This document shows, one piece after another, positions 1-4,253 of a stretch of DNA of 5,016 bases. How positions within the stretch are numbered: position 1 is the first letter of the stretch; each line of letters begins with the position of its first letter. The notes under the pieces were generated by a model. The model saw only the letters and a list, made by a program, of their open reading frames with translations, was not told where the DNA came from and did not search any database. Source of the stretch: Clostridia bacterium (GTDB lineage Bacteria > Bacillota > Clostridia > Oscillospirales > Acutalibacteraceae); NCBI GenBank assembly GCA_017454565.1, contig JAFTCS010000151.1, positions 1 to 5,016 on the forward strand, given 5' to 3'. A program made the position numbers and the translations under genes.

Positions 1-9
1 ACCTTGCCG

Positions 10-59
10 GACCTCTCAGCCGCAGGTTGAGAAGCACCGACCGAGCCGACAGGCGAGAC
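10..59 (+). repeat. Dispersed 50-nt intergenic repeat, copy A
   Basis: This stretch matches 3608-3657 in the same orientation at 49 of 50 positions; similarity stops abruptly on both sides. It opens with a hairpin, stem TCTCAGCC (14-21), loop GCA, stem GGTTGAGA (25-32). The only difference from copy B (T27 here, C3625 there) turns a G-C pair into G-U, so the stem survives. The two copies bracket the csp-sleC operon. Either a dispersed extragenic repeat of the genome or the ends of a cassette would explain this; the first is likelier because the flanks share nothing else. Confidence 0.85.
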
Positions 60-173
60 CGCTGCGCTGCGCTCCGTTCTGAGTACGAACCGAAGCTTTG
101 CCGGTCGCGCACAGTAGTCATTTTAAAAAACGACAACACAAGAGTTTCGGCTGCAAGCTGCCGGTGCGTGATA

Positions 174-187
174 TTTTAACTTTTAAC
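174..187 (+). repeat. Two tandem TTTTAAC heptamers (left)
   Basis: Two perfect TTTTAAC units stand head to tail, immediately outside the left inverted end of the element. The same heptamer recurs in the same orientation outside the right end. Confidence 0.8.
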
Positions 188-234
188 CTGAATCCGTGAA
201 ACTGCCCAAAGAATAAAGTTCGTTTTCGGTGGGT

Positions 235-290
235 GTCGGGAGGGACTTTTTCGCAAAAGTCCCTCCTGACTCGCTCTCCGCAGAGAGCGA
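235..290. repeat. Two abutting hairpins (pair 1)
   Basis: The first hairpin pairs 235-250 with 255-270 over 16 bp including one G-U pair; its core is GGAGGGACTTTT / AAAAGTCCCTCC around a TCGC loop. The second starts at the very next base: TCGCTCTC (271-278), loop CGCA, GAGAGCGA (283-290), a perfect 8-bp stem. No T-tract follows either stem, so they are not ordinary intrinsic terminators on the + strand. Confidence 0.85.
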
Positions 291-325
291 AACACTCTAT
301 CCAACAAGCCGGAAAAGGGGATGAA

Positions 326-356
326 TTGAAAAACAGTCCGGTGGACTGTTTTTCAA
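326..356. terminator. Bidirectional terminator-like hairpin
   Basis: This is a perfect 14-bp palindrome (326-339 with 343-356) around a GGT loop. Its core CAGTCC / GGACTG is preceded by AAAAA (329-333) and followed by TTTTT (349-353), so it reads as a GC stem plus U-tract in either direction. That is the form of a bidirectional intrinsic terminator. It sits inside the MITE-like element, and no gene lies immediately upstream within the window, so what it would terminate is unclear. It may simply be one member of the hairpin family found here. Confidence 0.5.
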
Positions 357-357
357 G

Positions 358-386
358 AGGGGAAGTCCTCGCAGGGGACTTCCCCT
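358..386. repeat. Strong hairpin with GCA loop (pair 2, second member)
   Basis: AGGGGAAGTCCTC (358-370) pairs with GGGGACTTCCCCT (374-386), 13 bp with one G-U pair, around a GCA loop. It begins one base after the preceding palindrome ends, so the two form a pair with loops GGT then GCA. The same loop order recurs downstream of sleC. Confidence 0.85.
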
Positions 387-411
387 ACTATCGGTTCGGA
401 TAAATCTACAT

Positions 412-428
412 CCCGCCGAGCAGGCGGG
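412..428. repeat. Short GC-rich hairpin
   Basis: CCCGCC (412-417) pairs with GGCGGG (423-428) around GAGCA. It is the last clear hairpin inside the element, before the AT-rich stretch leading to the csp gene. No T-tract follows. Confidence 0.7.
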
Positions 429-534
429 CAAAACGCACCAATTGGGTGATAATCAAAGATTAAAAATTTTGATTGTAATGCTCTGTTTATCCTGCTTTCG
501 GCTATTTTGTCTGTTTGAGTTTCACGGATTCAGG

Positions 535-555
535 TTTTAACTCTTAACTTTTAAC
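535..555 (+). repeat. Three tandem TTTTAAC-type heptamers (right)
   Basis: The units are TTTTAAC, TCTTAAC and TTTTAAC, directly after the right inverted end of the element and 14 bases before the csp ribosome binding site. They have the same orientation as the two units at the left end. Confidence 0.8.
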
Positions 556-582
556 TTTCTACATTAACAAGGGGGCGTTTGA

Positions 583-2307
583 ATGGATGACGAAGACCGG
601 CTTCCGTTAGAGGAATATGTCAGGCTGCCCACAACTGTGGATTTTCAGGTGATAAACACGCCGCGTTTCCGCGAGTATGCCCGCGACAAGCCATATCTGC
701 ACTTCGGTACGGAGCTTGCGAATAACTACATGATAGTCTACACAAATGAAAAATATATAAAGGGTCTGCTGATGGACTTAGGCAGTGATTTTCTCAGCTT
801 CTACCCGAAAATAATGTCGCCGCTTGACAGTATAAGCAACGACCGCAGCGGCATTACACAGGTGCTGAACCAGCCGTTCCTCAATCTTTCTGGCAGCGGA
901 GTGATAATCGGAATTGTAGATACCGGCATTGACTACACAGAACGCGTCTTTCAGTATGAGGACGGCTCCAGCAAGATACTCAATATCTGGGACCAGACCG
1001 TTGACGGTGCAAGAAGTCCGGGACTGTATTTCGGCTCGGATTACGACAATGCCGCCATAAATGAAGCCCTGAAAAGCTCCTCTCCGCGCAGCGTCGTTCC
1101 TCATATTGACGAGCAGGGGCACGGGACGTTTCTTGCATCGGTGGCGGCTGCTTCAAAAACCGATCAGTATACCGGTGCTGCTCCGGGCGCCTCGATAATA
1201 GCCGTAAAGCTTCGCCGGGCAAGGGATTTCTACATCCGCAGATACTTTCTCTCGCCTGATAACCCCGAACTGTATGAATCCTCCGATTATCTTCTGGGCA
1301 TCAAGTACATTCTTGACAAGTCAGTTGAGTACGGACGACCTGTGGTTATCTGCATCGGTATGGGCTCAAACACAAGCGCCCATGACGGCAGCACTCTTTT
1401 TGAGGAATATATTTCTTTTGTATCTCAGAGGGCAGGTGTGGCATTTGTTACCGCTGCCGGAAACGAGGCAAACGCCAAGCACCACACTCAAGGCAAGCTT
1501 ATGTCAGGCAAAACCGTTGAGAATATCAGCATCAAGGTAGGCACTCAGGGGGCTTCATTTTCAGTAATAATATTCGGCCCCGCGTTCGATAAGCTTTCAC
1601 TTGGAATAATATCGCCCACCGGAGAGGTCATTCCAAGAATGCCGTTCCGTTCAGGCCTTGAATTTTCCGAAAAGCTCATTCTTGAAGAAACGCGGGTGTT
1701 TATACGATATTTCAAGGACATCAACAACAATATGATAGTCGGCTTTGAAAACGCCACAGAGGGTATCTGGGACATCCGTGTTTTCGGGGATTCCGTGATC
1801 GACGGCGGTTACTGGGCATGGCTGCCCATCACCGGGCAGGTATCCGACGATGTTGAGTTCCTGCGGCCTATACCTGAATATACTATCGTTTATCCGGCGA
1901 CTGCCCTGCGCTCCATCACATGCGGAGCATACAATACAGAAGACGGCAGCCTGTCGGTATCCTCATCATGGGGTCCCACGAGAATGCCCCGAATGTCGCC
2001 CGACTTTACTGCTCCGGGCGTGGGGGTGCGCGGAGTTTATCCTGCCGGGTTCGGTACAATGACCGGCACCAGTGCGGCAGCCGCCATTACCGCAGGTGCC
2101 TCCGCCCTGCTTATGGAATGGGGCATTGTCCAGAACAACATGCCAACCATCAACGGCGACCTGATAAAAAGTCTTCTCATTGGCGGCTGTGACCGTGACG
2201 ATGGCATTGTTTATCCCAATGTAAAGTGGGGCTACGGCAAGCTGAACCTGTACAACAGCTTTATCTACCTGCGCGAGACCTCAGTTGAGTATAACAATAA
2301 TACCTGA
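583..2307 (+). CDS. csp: Csp-type subtilisin-like germination protease (S8 family)
   Basis: A 574-residue serine protease of the clostridial Csp group, whose known role is to remove the propeptide of the cortex hydrolase SleC during spore germination. An N-terminal region of about 95 residues resembles the Csp prodomain. The subtilisin core carries the full triad: Asp113 (GIVDTGID), His180 (GHGTF) and Ser497 (GTSAAA), plus oxyanion Asn294 (AAGNE). Between Asn294 and Ser497, residues about 305-435 are beta-rich and fit the jelly-roll insert of Csp proteins. It therefore looks active, like CspB, and unlike the pseudoprotease CspC. There is no signal peptide or membrane segment, which fits mother-cell synthesis and packaging into the spore. 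The ATG at 583 follows AAGGGGG by 7 nt. The presumed substrate gene starts 41 nt downstream in the same direction. The Csp assignment rests on domain layout and this neighbour; the S8 family itself is certain. Whether it equals cspA or cspB cannot be told. Confidence 0.88.
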   Translation: MDDEDRLPLEEYVRLPTTVDFQVINTPRFREYARDKPYLHFGTELANNYMIVYTNEKYIKGLLMDLGSDFLSFYPKIMSPLDSISNDRSGITQVLNQPFLNLSGSGVIIGIVDTGIDYTERVFQYEDGSSKILNIWDQTVDGARSPGLYFGSDYDNAAINEALKSSSPRSVVPHIDEQGHGTFLASVAAASKTDQYTGAAPGASIIAVKLRRARDFYIRRYFLSPDNPELYESSDYLLGIKYILDKSVEYGRPVVICIGMGSNTSAHDGSTLFEEYISFVSQRAGVAFVTAAGNEANAKHHTQGKLMSGKTVENISIKVGTQGASFSVIIFGPAFDKLSLGIISPTGEVIPRMPFRSGLEFSEKLILEETRVFIRYFKDINNNMIVGFENATEGIWDIRVFGDSVIDGGYWAWLPITGQVSDDVEFLRPIPEYTIVYPATALRSITCGAYNTEDGSLSVSSSWGPTRMPRMSPDFTAPGVGVRGVYPAGFGTMTGTSAAAAITAGASALLMEWGIVQNNMPTINGDLIKSLLIGGCDRDDGIVYPNVKWGYGKLNLYNSFIYLRETSVEYNNNT

Positions 2308-2334
2308 CAGCTTACTTACGCTTTATCAAATCAA

Positions 2335-2351
2335 GAGGGTGATAATACTTG
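2335..2351 (+). promoter_or_regulatory. Ribosome binding site fixing the TTG start of sleC
   Basis: AGAGGGTGAT (2334-2343 region) is a near match to the extended anti-SD complement AGGAGGTGAT. Its GAGGG core ends 9 nt before the TTG at 2349. No ATG or GTG in the same frame lies between this site and the conserved N-terminal domain, so TTG is the best start. Confidence 0.75.
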
Positions 2352-3566
2352 TCAACAGAATTCGATCCCAATGACAGCTACGGCGTACTGCGCATAAACA
2401 CTTTTTTGCAGAACATTGCCTATCCTGCCGACAATGCCAGAGTGGTGATCTCTTATCCTCAGGGCGATGTGATAGCCGAGTATAACGCGAATGAAGAAGG
2501 TCAGCTTCCGCCTATACGTCTCCCGTCGCCCCCGCTGGACTATTCTCAGGATTATGACAGACCACGTCCGTTCAGTCAGTACGACGTTACCGCGTCCCTT
2601 CCGGGTTATAATGATGTTTCCATAAGCAATGTGCAGATATACCCTGACACCACAGCCGTACAGAACATTGGTTTTGTATCGACCTATGACGATATAGACA
2701 TTCCTTACCCTGTTCTGTGGGGGGACTATCCCGACAAGATACCGGAATCCGAAATAAAGAAGCTGCCCTTTCCGAGTAACCTTGTTGTTCTGCCGGAGCC
2801 TGTCATACCTGAGTACATCATAGTGCATGACGGCGTACCGTCTGACAGCAGTGCAAGCAACTACACCCTGCCCTTCAAGGATTATATAAACAATGTTGCC
2901 AGCTCAGAGATATACGCCACATGGGGGCGCGAGGCTCTTAAAGCGAATATCCTTGCCATTATTTCATTTACTCTCAGCCGTGTGTATACGGAATGGTACC
3001 GCAGCAAGGGCTACGATTTCACCATAACCAGCTCAACGGCATACGACCAGGCATTTTTCTACGGGCGCAACATATTTCAGGAGATAGCCGATGTGACCGA
3101 TGAGGTGTTTAATCTTTATATATCAAGAAGTGATATCGGGCAGCCGCTTTTCACACAATACTGTGACGGCCGGAGAGTAAAGCGTGAGGGCTGGCTGAGC
3201 CAATGGGGTTCGGCGGATCTTGCAAAAGAGGGCTACACTGCCATACAGATATTGAAATACTATTACGGCTACGACATTATACTCAAAGAAGCGCGCAAGG
3301 TTCAGGGCATACCCATCTCATTTCCGGGTGTACTCCGTACAGGGTCGCGCGGAGAGAACGTCCGTGTTATACAATCACAGCTCAACAGGATATCAAACAA
3401 TTTCCCGCTGATTTCAAAGCTTGCGGTTGACGGCATATACGGTCCAAAAACAGAAAGCAGTGTCCGAACCTTCCAGCAGATATTTTCGCTGCCCGCAACA
3501 GGGGTAGTCAACTTTCCCACCTGGTACAAAATCTCCGACATCTTCAACGCCGTCTCCAGTGCGTGA
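2349..3566 (+). CDS. sleC: SleC-type spore-cortex-lytic enzyme (SpoIID-like domain plus peptidoglycan-binding domain)
   Basis: A 405-residue protein with the domain order of clostridial SleC, close to the 438 residues I recall for C. perfringens. Residues about 11-110 form a beta-rich, transthyretin-like N-terminal domain (DVTASLPGYNDVSISNVQIY). Then comes a proline-rich linker with VVLPEP at 146-151, near where the C. perfringens propeptide is cut. Residues about 174-312 are SpoIID-like, with candidate catalytic Glu187 (VASSEIYATWGREALKA) and the WLSQWGSADLAKEGY signature (282-296). A peptidoglycan-binding domain occupies about 327-400 (GSRGENVRVIQSQLN, VDGIYGPKTE). By family knowledge the SpoIID fold cuts the glycan strands of the cortex as a lytic enzyme, and SleC stays inactive until a Csp protease trims it. 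The only cysteine is Cys272. There is no signal peptide, as in known SleC. It likely shares a transcript with the protease gene upstream. An alternative is a SpoIID paralogue with another peptidoglycan role, but the protease neighbour argues for SleC. Confidence 0.88.
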   Translation: MSTEFDPNDSYGVLRINTFLQNIAYPADNARVVISYPQGDVIAEYNANEEGQLPPIRLPSPPLDYSQDYDRPRPFSQYDVTASLPGYNDVSISNVQIYPDTTAVQNIGFVSTYDDIDIPYPVLWGDYPDKIPESEIKKLPFPSNLVVLPEPVIPEYIIVHDGVPSDSSASNYTLPFKDYINNVASSEIYATWGREALKANILAIISFTLSRVYTEWYRSKGYDFTITSSTAYDQAFFYGRNIFQEIADVTDEVFNLYISRSDIGQPLFTQYCDGRRVKREGWLSQWGSADLAKEGYTAIQILKYYYGYDIILKEARKVQGIPISFPGVLRTGSRGENVRVIQSQLNRISNNFPLISKLAVDGIYGPKTESSVRTFQQIFSLPATGVVNFPTWYKISDIFNAVSSA

Positions 3567-3576
3567 CCGCACTGGA
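3555..3576 (+). other. Hairpin enclosing the sleC stop codon
   Basis: TCCAGTGC (3555-3562) pairs perfectly with GCACTGGA (3569-3576). The six-base loop GTGACC contains the TGA stop (3564-3566), so the 5' arm encodes the last codons of sleC. No T-tract follows (a G-run comes instead), so it is not a standard intrinsic terminator. It could protect the 3' end of the mRNA or belong to the hairpin cluster that follows. Confidence 0.75.
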
Positions 3577-3594
3577 CGATTCGCGGGGGGTGCG

Positions 3595-3630
3595 GGTCTC
3601 CGGTGGAGACCTCTCAGCCGCAGGCTGAGA
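3595..3630. repeat. Two abutting hairpins, GGT-loop then GCA-loop (pair 3)
   Basis: GGTCTCC (3595-3601), loop GGT, GGAGACC (3605-3611) is a perfect 7-bp stem. It is followed without spacer by TCTCAGCC (3612-3619), loop GCA, GGCTGAGA (3623-3630), a perfect 8-bp stem. The loop order matches the pair at 326-386, although the stems are unrelated. The second hairpin is the start of the 50-nt repeat, copy B. No T-tract is present on the + side, so a role as sleC terminator is doubtful. Confidence 0.85.
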
Positions 3631-3657
3631 AGCACCGACCGAGCCGACAGGCGAGAC
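3608..3657 (+). repeat. Dispersed 50-nt intergenic repeat, copy B
   Basis: It matches 10-59 at 49 of 50 positions in the same orientation. It begins inside the right arm of the GGT-loop hairpin and includes the complete GCA-loop hairpin. The remaining 27 bases (3631-3657) are conserved but form no obvious stem. It lies in the convergent gap between sleC and the HPr gene, 41 nt after the sleC stop. Confidence 0.85.
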
Positions 3658-3708
3658 TCAACGCCCTACGATATTCAAGCTTCAGCAAGTCCTCGCAAGA
3701 TAACCAGC

Positions 3709-3749
3709 AAAAAATCCCCAGGTGACAAATCAGATCCATCACCTGGGGA
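3709..3749 (-). terminator. Intrinsic terminator of the HPr gene
   Basis: An 11-bp perfect stem pairs 3739-3749 with 3715-3725 (on the - strand TCCCCAGGTGA ... TCACCTGGGGA, 13-base loop). On the - strand it runs straight into a T-tract (3710-3715). It begins 12 nt after the HPr stop codon. On the + strand no T-run follows the stem, so it serves only the - strand gene. Confidence 0.9.
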
Positions 3750-3761
3750 ATCAATAAACTG

Positions 3762-4025
3762 TCAAGCGGAAAGTCCTGACTGGATAAGATCAACAGCGGT
3801 TTCGAGGGCTTCACTTTCCTGTTCGCCGTCACAAACCAGTTCAAAGTCATTACCGCATTTGATGCAGGCAGTCACAAGGTTCAGCGTACTTTTTGCATTG
3901 TACTCGTTTCCGTTGAAAATTATATATACCTTGCAGGGATATTCAACCATTGCACCTGCCAGCGCCGCCGCTGTTCTGATGTGAAAACCTTCTTCGTTCA
4001 TAATCGTAAGATGCTTTGATACCAT
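3762..4025 (-). CDS. HPr family phosphocarrier protein
   Basis: An 87-residue protein of HPr length and layout. HPr carries phosphate from enzyme I to sugar permeases in the PTS; in Firmicutes its Ser46-phosphorylated form is a co-regulator in carbon catabolite repression. Both regulatory residues sit at canonical positions: His15 with Arg17 (GFHIRTAA) and Ser46 (NAKSTLNL). His15 separates it from Crh, which lacks that histidine. The surrounding sequence is divergent: the usual HARPA is HIRTA, and the helix after Ser46 contains Cys54 and Cys57. The ATG at 4025 follows AAAGGAG by 8 nt. The gene has its own promoter and terminator and no PTS neighbour, so it is monocistronic. I cannot tell whether it is the main ptsH or a specialised paralogue, hence no symbol. 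Confidence 0.9.
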   Translation of the reverse strand: MVSKHLTIMNEEGFHIRTAAALAGAMVEYPCKVYIIFNGNEYNAKSTLNLVTACIKCGNDFELVCDGEQESEALETAVDLIQSGLSA

Positions 4026-4033
4026 ACTGATCT

Positions 4034-4040
4034 CTCCTTT
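4034..4040 (-). promoter_or_regulatory. Ribosome binding site of the HPr gene
   Basis: AAAGGAG on the - strand, 8 nt before the ATG at 4025. It is a strong site and supports this start. Confidence 0.85.
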
Positions 4041-4090
4041 GCTGTATACTCGGAATTCCCGTTATTGCTAATTTTTACCTTCCTGATTAA

Positions 4091-4118
4091 ATTATACCAT
4101 ATTTTTAATCAAAGTCAA
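4091..4118 (-). promoter_or_regulatory. Sigma-A promoter of the HPr gene
   Basis: On the - strand, TTGACT (4118-4113) and TATAAT (4096-4091) are separated by 16 bp. A TGG directly before the -10 gives an extended -10 element. Transcription should start near 4084, leaving a leader of roughly 58 nt. The surroundings are AT-rich. A consensus housekeeping promoter fits steady vegetative expression, unlike the presumed sporulation control of the operon opposite. Confidence 0.8.
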
Positions 4119-4167
4119 GCATAATTTGTCATATTTTTTCAAATTCGCGCATAAGAGAGCATAAAAT

Positions 4168-4203
4168 TATCGCCGCCGTGTTTTTCATTACACAGCGGCG
4201 ATA
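4168..4203 (-). terminator. Probable terminator of the Ig-repeat gene
   Basis: A 9-bp stem TATCGCCGC / GCGGCGATA (4168-4176 with 4195-4203) is extended inside by GTGT/ACAC (4178-4181 with 4190-4193) after one mismatch. On the - strand it is followed by AATTTTA, a weak U-tract. It lies about 50 nt beyond the stop of the Ig-repeat gene and upstream of the HPr promoter, so it would isolate the two - strand genes. Confidence 0.65.
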
Positions 4204-4253
4204 TTTAATTCTATGCAAGTTTTTAAGGGGATTTTTAGCTGTTAAACAGACTG

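Larger units (their letters stand above)
174..555. mobile_element. MITE-like element with inverted ends, bracketed by TTTTAAC heptamers
   Basis: The sequence CTGAATCCGTGAAACT (188-203) is matched by its perfect reverse complement at 518-533. Counting adjoining bases, the perfect pairing covers 19 bp (185-203 with 518-536). Outside the inverted ends lie tandem heptamers in direct orientation: two TTTTAAC on the left (174-187) and three on the right (535-555, the middle one TCTTAAC). Inverted ends flanked by directly repeated short sequence is the layout of a non-autonomous transposable element with target duplication. The interior of about 314 bp has no open frame and consists largely of hairpins. 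No transposase is present, so any mobility would have to be supplied in trans. Alternatively it could be a structured RNA whose ends pair with each other. Confidence 0.5.
1..582. other. Gene-free, hairpin-rich region upstream of the csp-sleC operon
   Basis: I find no credible coding region here on either strand. From left to right it holds a 50-nt dispersed repeat (10-59), an unremarkable GC-rich stretch (60-173, with a short GCTGC duplication near 61-73), a MITE-like element with internal hairpins (about 174-555), and the csp ribosome binding site (AAGGGGG, 569-575). Positions 430-510 are AT-rich and contain a weak AATCAAA/TTTGATT inverted pair (451-457 and 468-474). I could not find a convincing sigma-A, sigma-E, sigma-G or sigma-K promoter for the operon. 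If the hairpin at 326-356 terminates transcription, the operon promoter should lie between it and about 560. Confidence 0.8.

Noticed and set aside
235..290. Riboswitch or T-box leader for the csp operon
   Set aside because: I see no recognised aptamer core or T-box motif, and the hairpins lie about 300 nt upstream, inside a region with inverted ends. A repeat element explains them better.
441..500. Possible promoter for csp in the AT-rich stretch
   Set aside because: I tried sigma-A, sigma-E, sigma-G and sigma-K patterns (for example TTGATT at 469-474). None has an acceptable -10 at correct spacing.
174..555. CRISPR array
   Set aside because: The repeated units are 7 bp in tandem without spacers, and the internal hairpins have unrelated stems. 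There is no regular repeat-spacer structure.
778..1222. Overlapping - strand open frames inside the csp gene
   Set aside because: They lie opposite the catalytic Asp and His motifs of the protease, so the + strand frame is the real one.
2352..2828. Open frame of 158 codons on the - strand inside sleC
   Set aside because: It is the antisense shadow of a well-supported gene, with no recognisable domain and no convincing start signal.
3687..3697. AAGTCCTCGCA shared with the hairpin at 363-373
   Set aside because: The 11-base match has no second arm here and no flanking similarity, so chance or a decayed remnant cannot be separated.
3559..3984. Open frame of 141 codons on the + strand across the sleC-HPr gap
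   Set aside because: It runs through the 50-nt repeat, the HPr terminator and the antisense of the HPr gene. Its translation is low-complexity, and no ribosome binding site precedes it. The HPr frame explains the region.
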